Shown in pieces: positions 49,421 to 60,216 of a stretch of DNA of 64,000 bases. Each line of letters starts with the position of its first letter. Positions within the stretch are counted from its first letter, which is position 1. The position numbers and the translations under genes are program-made. The notes under the pieces are model-generated. The model was given only the letters and a program-made list of their open reading frames with translations. It had not been told where the DNA came from and did not search any database. Source of the DNA: Cohnella rhizosphaerae (lineage in GTDB: Bacteria > Bacillota > Bacilli > Paenibacillales > Paenibacillaceae); NCBI RefSeq assembly GCF_029525575.1, contig NZ_JAPDIA010000001.1, positions 248,001 through 312,000 of the forward strand. Reading direction: 5' to 3'.

Positions 49421-51024
49421 CTAAAGCCGTTTGGCTTCTCCGAAATACCAATTTTTCTTTTTCCCCGAGTAACTGGCATAAGATTGGGAGTGGCTCAGGC
49501 GAGGCCAGCCTCTTTCAACGCCTGCCTTGTCGAGAATGTATTGAAAATCTTCCAACATGGTTTTGGTATTGCGCACGGCACGGGGAGATTCACCCGTGTT
49601 CAGGCAGTATGCCGCCAATGAACCGGCAGCTTCTCCTATATTCCATTCGGTGGAATGAACCCGGAAGGAACCATTGGTAACGTGGGTTGTACCGATGTTT
49701 TTGCAGGCAGGAATCAGGTTTTGAAGACGTACGGGGATGAGTGCGCCGAGGGGGAAGCTGCTGCACCCAATGCTGGCCATGAACGGCAGAGGTAATGTTT
49801 GGTCCCCCGTCCTTTGCCTTTTCATGAATGTCGATCCGGTAGCCGGATACGCCTACGCTGTCGGCATAATCAACGGGTCCGTCAGGGTGCATGTCGATAC
49901 GGAAATCCTGTTCGCGAATGGTAAACTCCGCTTTTATCCTGCGGCTTTCACGGATATAGGGATGAGCAGCCAGACCGTTACTCGTATCAAATACGTCGGG
50001 TCTTGGCAGAAGCCCTTTGAACCCAAGCTCGGTCTGCAGATAGTAGACCAGGGAGAGGGAAAGCGCTTTGGCCTCCTCAAGCGCGGTTTGTTTTTCCGTC
50101 GGAGAAACGCCGGTCAGTACGCGATCACGATATTCATTCCCGTTCATCAGAACGGTAATATCGCTATTAAATAAGTTCCGGTCAAAATTATCGCGGCAAA
50201 AATGCCTGCGGAAATTCCACATGCTTTGCCGGTACGCATCCGCGTCATTTTCAGCAAAAAGTCCGGCCATCGCGCCGCTGCGTTCTGTCGTCGCCGTAAT
50301 ATGAGAAAACTTGGGATAGAATTTCTCATAAGCCACAGGCTTGGGAATCGTGAAGTCGTTCTCCGGGTGATACGAAAGTGCGATAAGATGCGTAAACGGC
50401 TTGCTGCCTGAGCGGCTCGGCATCGCCTTCCAAAGCCAGAGGTTCGCCTGTCTGGCCGATGCTTTCGGCGCCTGTGACATACTCCGCTCCGCACATAGGC
50501 AGAAGGTCGCCCAGTTCTGTAGCGTCCACGATATAGTTGGCCGAAATGGCAAACTGTCTTCCATCCATGGATTGAAATTCCACCGCATCGATAAAATCGC
50601 CGGAAGTCGTAACCTTGATTGGCGTAAGCCCTTTCAAAATGGACAATAATCCTGCGGACCGGTATGGAGCGAGCATTTCCTCCAATACCGCCTCGCCTAC
50701 CCGCGGTTCAAAGCCAAGGGCGCTTACCCAACACGCTCCCGGATTCAAGGTTAGATCCTGCCGGGCCTTTTCGTTCATGGGATAATTTCTGCGGTAATAG
50801 TCTCTGACCTTGCTTCGGAATGTCATATAGCTGCTGGTATGGCCGAACTTTTCTATCCAGGGATGCTCGTCGATCGGGACGCCCTGCCCTGTGGCTTGGC
50901 CGCCAATCCAGTTGGTCTCTTCTGTCATGATGACCTTTTTCCCCATCTTGACGGCGGCCAGTGCCGCGGATACGCCTCCAAAACTCGCGCCTACAACCAG
51001 GATGTCTGTATTCATTTCTATCAT
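49421..51024 (-). CDS. FAD-dependent oxidoreductase, PF12831-like (two apparent frameshifts)
   Basis: Flavoprotein of about 533 residues. The FAD-binding Rossmann motif is ILVVGASFGGVSAALAAVKM; other family runs are WIGGQATGQGVPIDEHPW, YIVDATELGDLLP and IPVRLQNLIPACKNIGTTHV. Frame breaks lie near 50397-50405 and in five C at 49804-49808; each is fixed by removing one base. The start is ATG 51024, nine bases after AGGAGG. Such proteins are common in plant- and host-glycan loci of Paenibacillus, but their reaction is not established to my knowledge. It lies directly after the membrane AraC regulator gene. Confidence 0.85.
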
Positions 51025-51216
51025 AGCGTCTGCCTCCTGTCGTCGTTCTGTCGTCATTATAGGACCGACAGAACGGTGGAACAATTGGCTATTCAGAAAC
51101 AGGCTGTTTTTACATACGATCCTTTTCGCATAGGCGGAGAATTCAATCGATTTTGAACGATCTTTCTAAATGGCCGATGGCGGACATCGCTTTTTCATGT
51201 ATGCTGTGCGTTCTAT

Positions 51217-53478
51217 TCATCCTTTTTTATTCGTTTCTTGATGAGCCAGGCGGTAAGCGCCTGGCGTCGAGCCTGTTTCTTTTTTTAAATGCCCTTGTAA
51301 AGTTTGTTACATCGACCTTGCCGATTTTTTGAACGATCACAGCCAGGCTGTCATTCGTAGTGATGAGCAGCTCCTTAGCCTTTTCAATTTTAAGATTATT
51401 GACATACTCAGACAGCGTTTGCCCTGTATGCGTTTTGAAAATACTTCTCAAGTATTGAACGGACATCGAAAACTGATCTGCCAGCAAACCGATTTGAAAT
51501 TCATGCTTCAAACCATTTTCGTTAATAAATTGCAAGATCTCATCGATGAGTTGATCAGATTGCTGCTTCTTGTGACTATTTAAAAAAATCCGTAATCTTT
51601 TGAAAAACTTGTTCGATTAATTCGATCAAATCATCCACGGTCTGGAAGTGTTCGATTTCCAAAATATCGAACCCATAATCCAGCCTATTGGAATACGCGG
51701 TATCCAGCAATGCGGAGAGGCGTTTAAAGTATTGGATAATATCGAAACAAATGTACCTGCAGGTGTAGAGCGTGCATTTGTTTGTTTTAATGAAGTTCAT
51801 CATCTCATAAAAACTTTTTTTGCGCCTTTTCGATTTTTAACTCGGAAAGATGTTCTCCAAACGTTTTCAGCATTTCGGGAAGAGGCGTTTCCGCATCCGT
51901 TATATGCGAGATTTGCCGATACTCGATGAGCGTTCCCGTACTGTAAAGCATTTTATATTCCAGGGCTTCGCGGCTTTGCAAGTATAGCTTTCCAATTTGG
52001 GATGGTTTTTCGCTTGTGTCGCTCACGCCTACAGTAGCCAAAACTCCCGATTCCAAAAGCTGTTGAAGGATATCTTCAAACGCCTGTATCAAATCACTGT
52101 AGCTTTCTTTTTCGAGGCAACAGATACAGACAATCTGCTGGTTAAAAAGCAGATTTTTAAATTGGCATTCGATAGACGCAGGGATCTTCCCTGCGATTGA
52201 TTTTACGACAGCCGAATAACCGATCTTATTCAAAGCGACAATATCCTCGACATAAATGGATGCAATGCAAAATACGTTTTTTGAAAAATAAACGCCAATG
52301 CTTTTCCCGGCAGAATTCAGGCTTTGCAGGTTATTAAACGAACTGTTGAGTATGGATAATAATAAATTCTCATACAAGGCGTCTTCGGAATGCTCCGTGA
52401 AATTGCGGTAATCCACTTGAAGCTGGTTCAGATCCTCGATCGCCCTTTCTATCGTACCAAGCTCATCCTCTTTGCCGCCCGAATACGCTTTCAATTGCGA
52501 TACGATTTTCCGGATCGGAAAATAATTGAACCTTAGTCCCAGCATGATGATAACCGCGCCAATGGCAAACATGAGCGTAATAACGACGATGACCCACACT
52601 TTTATTTGGTTAAGACTTTTCATGGCATACTGCATATCCGTAATTTTGACATAGTAATAGCCTGTTACATCGGAATGCAATCCAATAATATAAAGCTGGC
52701 GTCCGTCCGTTTTGATCGTATCGGAGAAATCTCCTTTGTGCTGCTTTAATAACGGTGTAATATGATTTAAAATAATTCCCTTTTGAATCCGGCACAAAGC
52801 TGCTAAGCAATTGAAGGTCGTTATCGAATACAAGTACGTTTTCATTCACAGCTTCATTCTCGGAAAAATTGAATAGCTTTTTCAAGTTTTCATTATCGAT
52901 TACAAAAACAACGGTTCTTGTTGGATTAGAGAAATTCGGGGAAAGCGGCGAAAAATAAAAAATATATGAATGGTTGTTTTGGCTGATCACCTGGCGTACA
53001 TTTACGGATTCCGAATGGTTTAATAAATCATAAAAGTCATCAATCGTCAAATCGCTGGAGACGATGTAATTCGGCAATATTTGCGGAAAAAAAAAAGGTG
53101 CCCGACGAGGAAAAAAGTTTTTGGGATCCTCTTTCGTACAAAAATATATCGCTCAGCGGGTCCTGCAGTCGTGTCAAAAAAAGAGAGCGTAGAAACGACG
53201 TTGTCCGAATGGTTTTTGATTTGAAACAACGTCATGGATGGAGCGTTGTCAACCTTAACCGTCAATGTATTTAATTCGGATATTTTTACGTCGTATACAT
53301 TTTTAACTGTATTTAATTTATTGATATTGGAGGTATAAATCTCTTTTTCAAATGAATGATAAACAGTGGAATAGCAGAACAATAAAAACACTGCAATGGG
53401 TATGAACACCGCTATGCCATAAAGAAGCATCGTTTTCCTGAATAAATGGCTTCGAACTGACGGAAAAAGTGATTTCAC
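51217..53478 (-). CDS. Membrane-anchored AraC-family regulator (six apparent frameshifts)
   Basis: Transmembrane sensor-regulator of about 751 residues. It has an N-terminal membrane segment (LLYGIAVFIPIAVFLLFCYS), an extracellular sensor (LQDPLSDIFLYERGSQKLFS), a second segment (VWVIVVITLMFAIGAVIIML), a cytoplasmic linker, and a C-terminal AraC domain (IGLLADQFSMSVQYLRSIFK). Breaks lie at 53176-53182, 53087-53096, about 52778-52784, 51815-51821, 51582-51588 and 51280-51286; removing one base at each yields the whole family-length protein, ending at 51217. GTG 53478 is preferred over GTG 53487, with AGGTGA upstream. As the first gene of the cluster it probably switches on the transporter and hydrolases. 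Confidence 0.83.
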
Positions 53479-53525
53479 AACGCTCACCTCTGAAAGATCG
53501 TCTCAAACAAATGCTTGCATTTTTT

Positions 53526-53539
53526 TGAAAACGCTTGCA
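53526..53539. promoter_or_regulatory. Catabolite-response element (cre)
   Basis: TGAAAACGCTTGCA agrees with the CcpA consensus TGAAARCGYTTNCA. It lies between the TATAAT box and the start of the membrane AraC regulator, where bound CcpA would block transcription. This predicts glucose repression of the whole glycan cluster. Confidence 0.8.
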
Positions 53540-53595
53540 AAATTTTTATCGCATCATATTCGCTAAGTAACATGCCCATTCGACAGGCCTGATTC

Positions 53596-53601
53596 ATTAT
53601 A
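53596..53601 (-). promoter_or_regulatory. -10 box of the membrane AraC regulator promoter
   Basis: On the minus strand a perfect TATAAT lies about 120 bases before the GTG start. I see no good -35 at 16-18 bases, so the promoter may need an activator. Confidence 0.5.
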
Positions 53602-53737
53602 ATACAAATCAATTGAAAAAGCGGTCATTTATTCCCGTCCAGTGTAAAACGAGGGCGTCCAACGAAAAGCGAGCATTACGCCCAGAAAAATTCCGGAAGC
53701 CTAATGCCCGCAGGGCAAACGTTATCGTACCTTGCTT

Positions 53738-55121
53738 TTAATCAAAAACGCGTCGCCCGATGCCTTGTCCGAGCTCGGCGCCTTGCGCAATCAAACGATG
53801 CTGCAGCTCGCGAATATTCAGCTCGCGCACCGCTTTGCCTTGCTCAACGCTCATCGCCGCCGCCACGCCGGCCGCTTGGGCCTGCGCCATCTGGATCGGA
53901 ATGACCCTTGTCGACGACATGGCCTCATGCGTAGCCGAGATCGGCCTGCCCGCCACGATGATGCCCTCCAGTCCCTTCGGCAGCAAGCAGGAAAACGGAA
54001 TTTCATAGGTGCTCACTTTTTTTCGTATTTAAGCCTTTGTGATCCGGCGTATGGATATCCAGATGGTACCCGCCGAGACAGATCACATCGTCGAACCGTT
54101 TGCTTTCGATCAAGTCTTCGCCGGTAAGCACATAGTCGCCGACGATATGACGCGATTCCCGTACTCCGATTTGATGGGCCGTATCCAGCAGCCGAATGCG
54201 TTCGAAGCCGGGCACGTAAGCTTTGAGAAAATCGAAAATGTCCTTCATCTGCATCAAGCCGGTCACTTCTCCGTTCGAATAGCTCCGGTTGTCGTTCGGA
54301 TTGACGCCCTCGACACGGCTCGAGACAACGATCATTTGATCGAACTTCGGGATACAGACGCCAACCAGGTTCGCGCGCGGAAAGGGAATCCCGTCTTGAA
54401 CCGCCTGCTCGATATACTGCTGCAGACCGCCCAACACAAACACTTCCGCTCCGTCCATCTGATCGATCAACCCGTGAACGACTTCGTCAGTCATCGAAAA
54501 CGGACGGATCTGCGATGTATGTTCCCGAAAATAGGCAATCAACGGTTTGAAGTCGATCCCGCTCACACGGAACACGAGCGAGGACACTTGCGTTTTGTTG
54601 TCGGACGGACGACCGTACACATAATCCGCGCCTGCTCGCACCGCCGCATCGCCATCGCCGCTGCAATCGATCACGGCGCCGCAGGACAAAAGCTGACTCC
54701 CTTCCTTATTTTGAATCAGTACGCCCTTCACGCATCCGTCCTCGACGACCGTATCCGTCAGCATGCTATGCAAGTAAAAGTGCACGCCGTCTTCCTGCAG
54801 CATCCGGGTGACGACATATTTGAACCAATGCGGATCGACGCCCAGCACGTCGCTGGTGATCGGGTCCATATAAAATTGCGTCGCGGCACCGATCTCTTGC
54901 AGTTTTGTTGCAATCTCGTAGGCGATTCCTTTGACGATCAGCTGCCGCAGGTTGTTATGGAAGCCGAGCAGCGGCAAGCCGGGGATGACATTGCCCCCGA
55001 CGAATCCGTTGTATTCGACGATCGCCGTCCTGGCTCCCGCACGGGCCGCCGCCATCGCCGCGACGATACCCGTCGCTCCGCCTCCGACGACCACAACGTC
55101 GTAAGAATATTGTTTCAGCAT
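53738..55121 (-). CDS. FAD-dependent oxidoreductase, PF12831-like (one apparent frameshift)
   Basis: Flavoprotein of about 460 residues. The FAD motif is YDVVVVGGGATGIVAAMAAA; conserved family stretches are FVGGNVIPGLPLLGFHNN, GAVIDCSGDGDAAVRAGADY, and LPKGLEGIIVAGRPISATHE near the end. The frame breaks in a run of seven T at 54017-54023; removing one base gives GLNTKKVSTYEIPFSCLLPK. ATG 55121 follows AAAGGAG. It is distinct from the other FAD oxidoreductase here. Two boxes shared with the lyase gene's promoter lie upstream, so the two genes probably form one regulon under the AraR-like regulator. Confidence 0.85.
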
Positions 55122-55154
55122 GCGCTTCTCCTTTTCGCCTCGTCCTAGAATGTA

Positions 55155-55168
55155 AATCTGTATTACAA
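55155..55168. promoter_or_regulatory. AraR-like box 1 before the FAD oxidoreductase
   Basis: AATCTGTATTACAA lies 34 bases before the start codon. The identical 14 bases occur ahead of the lyase-like gene at 57467-57480. The core TGTATTACA is a palindrome around one central base, as expected for a GntR-type dimer. Confidence 0.65.
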
Positions 55169-55218
55169 CTCTAATTGAATATAGCACAAAATTTAATAAT
55201 CAACAATATATCCGACCA

Positions 55219-55232
55219 AATCTGTATTAAAG
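55219..55232. promoter_or_regulatory. AraR-like box 2 before the FAD oxidoreductase
   Basis: AATCTGTATTAAAG lies 64 bp from box 1, and a TTTG follows. The lyase promoter has a matching second box at nearly the same distance. Confidence 0.6.
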
Positions 55233-55248
55233 TTTGTCGCACAGATTT

Positions 55249-55295
55249 AAAAAAAAGACGATTAATCCGCCCATTTACCGGGCGTAAAAATCGTC
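55249..55295 (-). terminator. Terminator of the AraR-like regulator gene
   Basis: On the minus strand a stem built from GACGATT...CGCCC and GGGCG...AATCGTC (55257-55295) is followed by a run of eight T. It lies just past the regulator stop at 55302. Confidence 0.8.
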
Positions 55296-55301
55296 TATCG
55301 C

Positions 55302-56368
55302 TTAAGAGGGATACGAGCTTTGCCGGACGACAAGCTCGGGCTGGAGCACGATGATTTTGTTGCTGAGCACCGTTTCTCCGTTCATCATGTCGAGCAGCAA
55401 CCCTGCGGCGCCTACGCCGATGTCGTAGGTCTGGAACTTGACCGACGTCAGCTTGACCGGCAGGCTCTCGCAAACCCCCCGTATTGTCGTAACCAACGAC
55501 GAGAACGTCCTTGCCGACGATCAACCCTTTCTCGCCAAGCGCTTCGCAAGCCCCCCTTGGCGATGCCGTCGTTAAAGCAAAAAATACCGTCCGGCGTTAC
55601 GCCGCTCTCCAGCAGTTGGGTGGCGCTGTCGTAGCCCGGGCGCTCCGTATCGAACGTTGGCTCGAACAGGACCAGCCTATCGTCCAGATTCATCCCCGCT
55701 TCGGCCAGTGCGCTCGTGTAGCCTTGATAGCGCTCGTAGGAAGTGGAATAGGCAGGACGCGAAATATAAGCGATGTTCTTGCAGCCATTTCCGATCAGAT
55801 GCTTGACCGCCGCATACGCGCCGTAAAAATTGTTCGACACCACTTTCGGCGCTTCCACCCCTTCAATCCCGCGATTGCAGAATACGATCGGAGTGCCGGC
55901 GTCCCGCAGCTTGCCGAACAGGTTTAAATCGGTATGTCCGATTATGGCAGGTACGATAATGAGCCCATGAATGCCCAAATCGATCATTTTGTTCAAATAA
56001 CCCGCCTGTTTCTCCGTCTGATTGTCCGTATTGCAGATAACGAGGTTGATATCGTGCCGGTTCATTATATCTTCGACGCCGCGCAAAATGCCCGGGTACG
56101 TATCGTGCCGGATATCCGGTATAATGAGCCCTACGGATCGGAACGCGCTTCTAGGCATATGCGCCGCAGACGCCGCCCGCTCCCCGGATACGTAAGTACC
56201 GCTGCCGTCTTTGGCATATAAGTAGCCCTCGCCGATCAACTCGGAAATCGACCGCTCGATCGTCGTCCGGGCAGCGTTGTATTGCTTGGCCAACGCGTTG
56301 CGCGAAGGCAGGCGGACATGCGGCTCAAGCAACTTGATCTGCTCGATCAGCTTATGCTTGACTTCCAT
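55302..56368 (-). CDS. AraR-like regulator: GntR DNA-binding and LacI/GalR sensor domains (two apparent frameshifts)
   Basis: Repressor of about 354 residues. The N-terminal winged helix is GntR-type (VRLPSRNALAKQYNAARTTI and ERSISELIGEGYLYAKDGSG); the effector half is LacI/GalR-type (SVGLIIPDIRHDTYPGILRG, HLIGNGCKNIAYISRP, KDVLVVGYDN). Frame breaks lie in runs of six C at 55551-55556 and 55475-55480; each is fixed by removing one base. ATG 56368 is the first in-frame start near GGAGGAG, though 15 bases from it. It lies downstream of the lyase-like gene. The paired boxes before that gene and the FAD oxidoreductase are its probable targets. Confidence 0.86.
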
Positions 56369-56514
56369 GTAGCGGTAACCATACTCCTCCAAGCGTTTCT
56401 CCCCAATCTGTATGCTTCCTGTTGGTTTGATTGTAATAGATCGGGGAATGGTATTCAACAACGCTGGGGGGGATTGAACTGCAACCGCATCCCGTCGGCG
56501 AATGGAGGGACCGC

Positions 56515-57438
56515 TTACAACTTCGAAACCTGTGCGCTGCTGCTTTGCAGCAAGCTGTTGCTTCGGTAAAACTCGGCGATGCGCGCCGTCTCTTCGAGCG
56601 TAAAGCGCTTAAGCGGCGAACGGACGACCGGCGTCTTCAGCACCCCTTGCAAGTGGAGTATCGCTTTTTCGAAAGGGATAACGTCAAATTGCAGCATATG
56701 GGCGATCACCTCGTTCGCTTGGGCTTGCAGAGCCGGCAGCTTGCTCCATTGCCCTGCCGCCGCATGCGAAAACATGCTCATGAAAAGCGAAGGCATCATA
56801 TTAAACGTGCTGCCGATGGCGCCGTCCGCGCCCATGAGCGCCGATGCCGCATACACTTCGTCATGTCCGTTCATGATCAGGAAGCGCTCTCCGCACCTGT
56901 CGCGAATTTGCTGCATCTCGAACAGATTCATCGACGTGAACTTGACCCCGAGGCATTGCGGATGCCGAGACATTTTTTCGTAAAAATCTACGGTCAAGCT
57001 AACGCCGGTCGCCCCTGGAAAGTGATAAATCAGCATCGGAACAGATACGGCGGACATAATCGTTTCATAATGCTGCTGCAATTCCTGTATGCCCGCTTTG
57101 TAGTAAAAAGGTACGACCGCAGATACTGCATCCGCCCCGGTCTTTTCAGCATGCACGGCCAGCTCGACGCTATCCCTCGTGCTGATGCATCCGGTGTGCG
57201 CGATGATCTTCACCCGCTTCGCCGCCGCCCCGATCACCGCCTCAAGCAGCTCCTTGCGCTCCGTCATCGACAGCATGAACGCCTCGCCGGTGCTGCCTCC
57301 GACATAAAATCCGCTTACTCCCAACCGCAGTTGATGCTCGATAAGCGCTTGTAAAGAATCGTAGTCGATATCCCCGTTCTCGTACATCGGTGTGACTAAC
57401 GCCGTATAAATGCCTTTCATCTGAATACCGGACGTCAA
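56515..57438 (-). CDS. DHDPS/N-acetylneuraminate lyase-family aldolase
   Basis: Class I aldolase of 307 residues with a TIM-barrel fold. The Schiff-base Lys is in CLGVKFTSMNLFE and the catalytic Tyr in MLIYHFPGATGVSL. The stretches MNGHDEVYAASALMGADGA and IGSTFNMMPSLF resemble the GFDE and GADGGIGSTYN motifs of N-acetylneuraminate lyases more than those of dihydrodipicolinate synthases, so a sialic acid or another 2-keto-3-deoxy acid is likely. I start at TTG 57438, eight bases after GAGGAG; ATG 57420 has no ribosome site. The frame is intact. Confidence 0.85.
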   Translation of the reverse strand: MTSGIQMKGIYTALVTPMYENGDIDYDSLQALIEHQLRLGVSGFYVGGSTGEAFMLSMTERKELLEAVIGAAAKRVKIIAHTGCISTRDSVELAVHAEKTGADAVSAVVPFYYKAGIQELQQHYETIMSAVSVPMLIYHFPGATGVSLTVDFYEKMSRHPQCLGVKFTSMNLFEMQQIRDRCGERFLIMNGHDEVYAASALMGADGAIGSTFNMMPSLFMSMFSHAAAGQWSKLPALQAQANEVIAHMLQFDVIPFEKAILHLQGVLKTPVVRSPLKRFTLEETARIAEFYRSNSLLQSSSAQVSKL

Positions 57439-57466
57439 AGCAGCCGCTCCTCTCAAATCGGTTTAT

Positions 57467-57480
57467 AATCTGTATTACAA
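57467..57480. promoter_or_regulatory. AraR-like box 1 before the lyase-like gene
   Basis: AATCTGTATTACAA is identical to the box before the FAD oxidoreductase and lies 28 bases ahead of the TTG start. Confidence 0.65.
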
Positions 57481-57529
57481 TTCCTCCAAACTATAACAAA
57501 GCATAACCTAAAACTCAATAGACTCTCTA

Positions 57530-57543
57530 AACCTGTATTAAAA
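57530..57543. promoter_or_regulatory. AraR-like box 2 before the lyase-like gene
   Basis: AACCTGTATTAAAA lies 63 bp from box 1 and continues GTTTGG, close to box 2 of the FAD oxidoreductase promoter. Confidence 0.6.
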
Positions 57544-57544
57544 G

Positions 57545-57858
57545 TTTGGTGTGGCGCTATATAACTTCTAAGTTCTGTTTCGTTAAAATGGCGACTCTCA
57601 GTCATATACAAATAGAAAATAAAAAAAAGAAGCCATTAAAATCAGGCTCCTTGATTTGTGAGGCGGTGCGGTCAAGAGTACTGGACACTCCACGGTATTG
57701 CTAACACTGGCACCAGCGCCATTTGCGAATGAGGCAAATCAAAAACCATCCAAGGTCATGGAGGGCCAATTTGTTTTGTATGGTGGAGTTTAGATGGATA
57801 ACGATAACCCGATTAAACTTGCTGACAAGCCTATTCACCGATGTAGAGCGTTGGCCCC
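57545..57858. other. Gap between GH95 and the lyase promoter
   Basis: About 310 bases without a gene I can support. An A run at 57621-57628 beside an AGCC/GGCT pairing may be a weak terminator for GH95 on the minus strand. The plus strand has a short open frame with no ribosome site or family motif; it could be a relic of something larger, but nothing identifies it. Confidence 0.35.
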
Positions 57859-60183
57859 CTACGGGGCTTCACCAAACGAAGGATGAGCCCGAAACACGAT
57901 CGGCACGCCTGCTTCGCCGTCGATTGCCCATTCATTGCCTTCCGTACGCAGCGCATCGCAGGACCGCCCTTCAACCGAGAAACGTACGGGATGATCGCAA
58001 CGGATGATATAAGTCCCTTCCCGATCCGGCGTTAATATCGCCTCTTGGACCAGCCCGACATTCCACGCGATATCCACCGTGACGCCGCCTCTCGCACGAA
58101 GTCCACGGACCTCGCCTTCCGGCCATGCGCTTGGAAGGGCGGGCAGCAGATGAATCGTCCCCCGATGACTCTGCAATAGCATTTCCGCGACGCCTGCCGT
58201 TCCGCCAAAATTGCCGTCGATCTGAAACGGAGGATGATTGTCGAGCAAATTCGGCAGCGTAGAGTGAGATAAGAGTGCGGTTAAATTCGCATGCGACTCC
58301 TCGGCATCCAACAATCTGGCCCAGAAATTAACGATCCAGGCCCGGCTCCAGCCGGTATGTCCCCCGCCATTCGCCAGGCGGCGCTCCAGCGTTCGGCGCG
58401 CGGCCGCGGATAGCTCTGGCGTCGTATCGGGCGTAATCTGGGTGCCCGGGTGCAAAGCGAACAGATGCGAGATATGACGATGCCCGAACTCGACCTCCTC
58501 GTAATCCTCGAACCACTCTTGCAATTGGCCGTAGCGTCCGATGCGGGGCGGCGGAAGCTTGCCGATCGCATGCCGGAGCCGGCCTAGAAAGTCATCGTCC
58601 GATCCGAGCCGCTCTCCCGCCGCTATGCAAGCCTGGAACAGTTCATGCGCGATCTGGCTGTCCATGGACGGTCCGTAGCACAGGACGCCCGTCTCCCCGC
58701 TCGGCAGCCGATAGGTATTCTCCGGCGAGACGGACGGGCAGGTGACCCATTCTCCACCGGGAAGCTCGACCAGATAGTCCAGCAGGAAGACGGCCGCCTC
58801 CTTCATCATTGGATAAGCGCGACTAAGAAATGCTGCATCTTCCCCATATCGATAGTGCTCCCATAGATGAAGAGACAACCAGGCGAGGCCAAGCGGCCAG
58901 TAGGTCGACGAAGGCCAGAGATCCTGAGGCGCCGTGTCCGCCCAGAGGTCCGTATTGTGATGAGCGGCGCTCCCGCGGCAGCCATACATCTGCCGGGCTG
59001 TATGACGTCCGTTCGGAATCATCCGCTCGATCAGATCGAACAGAGGCAAGTGGCATTCGGACAGGTGGCAGCTCTCGGCAGGCCAATAATTCATTTGCGT
59101 ATTAATATTGATCGTGAACTTGCTGTCCCAGGCCGGAAGCATATCCTTGTTCCAGATGCCCTGCAGGTTCGCGGGCAGCGATCCGGGACGGCTTGAGGCG
59201 ATCAGAAGATACCGTCCGTAATGAAAATATAAAGCGAAAAGTCCGGGATCGTCGATTCCGGCTCTGACGTTATCGAGGCGTTTGGAGGTTTCCTCCGTCC
59301 CGTCATCCTTGCCCGTCGCGGCGCCGATCCGAAGCCTGGTCCGATCGTACAGACGGCGATAATCCGTTGTATGTGCTGCCCATAGTTCCGGGAATGGGAT
59401 GGCTGCGACGCGTCTGGCTTGCCCGAGCGCCGCCGTATCGGGGTCGTTCTCGCGAAAGTCGGTCGCCGCGGTCACGACCAACAGTACGGCGTCGGCATTC
59501 GTGACGACGAGATGCTCTCCGATCGTGCGCATACTCCCTCCCTCCGGCTTGCATTCGAGTACGCCGCAATACCGGACGCCCCCGCCGCTAGTGCCGCTCA
59601 TGACGATCGTGGTCCCGTCCCTCGCGCCGATCCCGTCCACGTAACGGAACCGCTCGCGTCCCATTCGGGCGGTAAACGATATTCGACCGGGAACGTCCGC
59701 CGTGAGCCGTATGACGATCGCATGATCCGGATAGCTCGCAAAAACGGCCCGATCGAACCTCGTACCTCCCGCCGTATAGGATACGCGGACGACGGCATCC
59801 GATAAGTCAAGCCGCCGCTCATAACGCTCAATCTCCTCCGCATGTTCGAAATGGAGGAACAGATCGCCGAGCGGGACATAATGACGCTGGGTCTCGGGTA
59901 TGGCGGTCAGGGCCATGGAAGCCAGACGCTCGGCCTCCCGCGGCTTGCCTTCGAAAATAAGCCTGCGGATTTCCGGCAAGTTCGATAAGGCATCCGGATT
60001 ATGCCGATCCCTCGGGCCGCCGTGCCATAAAGAATCTTCATTCAACTGTATGCGTTCCTCACGAGGATCGCCGAAAATCATCGCCCCCAAGCGGCCATTG
60101 CCGACCGGCAACGCCTCGTCCCATTGACCGGCAGGCGATCGATAGAACAGCGCATGCTCACGATCGTCCATGTTCTCTTCCAT
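57859..60183 (-). CDS. GH95 alpha-L-fucosidase (inverting)
   Basis: Glycoside hydrolase of 774 residues with no signal peptide and an intact frame. GH95 hallmarks run its length: [93 protein letters not shown] and [20 protein letters not shown]. Most GH95 enzymes remove alpha-1,2-linked L-fucose; some act on L-galactose. It lies 33 bases after the response regulator gene and downstream of GH2 on the same strand, so the three are probably one operon. Its base composition is richer in G+C than that of GH2 beside it. Confidence 0.95.
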   Translation of the reverse strand: MEENMDDREHALFYRSPAGQWDEALPVGNGRLGAMIFGDPREERIQLNEDSLWHGGPRDRHNPDALSNLPEIRRLIFEGKPREAERLASMALTAIPETQRHYVPLGDLFLHFEHAEEIERYERRLDLSDAVVRVSYTAGGTRFDRAVFASYPDHAIVIRLTADVPGRISFTARMGRERFRYVDGIGARDGTTIVMSGTSGGGVRYCGVLECKPEGGSMRTIGEHLVVTNADAVLLVVTAATDFRENDPDTAALGQARRVAAIPFPELWAAHTTDYRRLYDRTRLRIGAATGKDDGTEETSKRLDNVRAGIDDPGLFALYFHYGRYLLIASSRPGSLPANLQGIWNKDMLPAWDSKFTININTQMNYWPAESCHLSECHLPLFDLIERMIPNGRHTARQMYGCRGSAAHHNTDLWADTAPQDLWPSSTYWPLGLAWLSLHLWEHYRYGEDAAFLSRAYPMMKEAAVFLLDYLVELPGGEWVTCPSVSPENTYRLPSGETGVLCYGPSMDSQIAHELFQACIAAGERLGSDDDFLGRLRHAIGKLPPPRIGRYGQLQEWFEDYEEVEFGHRHISHLFALHPGTQITPDTTPELSAAARRTLERRLANGGGHTGWSRAWIVNFWARLLDAEESHANLTALLSHSTLPNLLDNHPPFQIDGNFGGTAGVAEMLLQSHRGTIHLLPALPSAWPEGEVRGLRARGGVTVDIAWNVGLVQEAILTPDREGTYIIRCDHPVRFSVEGRSCDALRTEGNEWAIDGEAGVPIVFRAHPSFGEAP

Positions 60184-60216
60184 TCGTTTTCATCCTTTCC
60201 GGTATGCGATCCATGA

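Noticed and set aside
57723..57858. A transposase remnant downstream of GH95
   Set aside because: A short open frame with several Trp and Arg codons suggested it, but there are no terminal repeats, DDE motif or target duplication.
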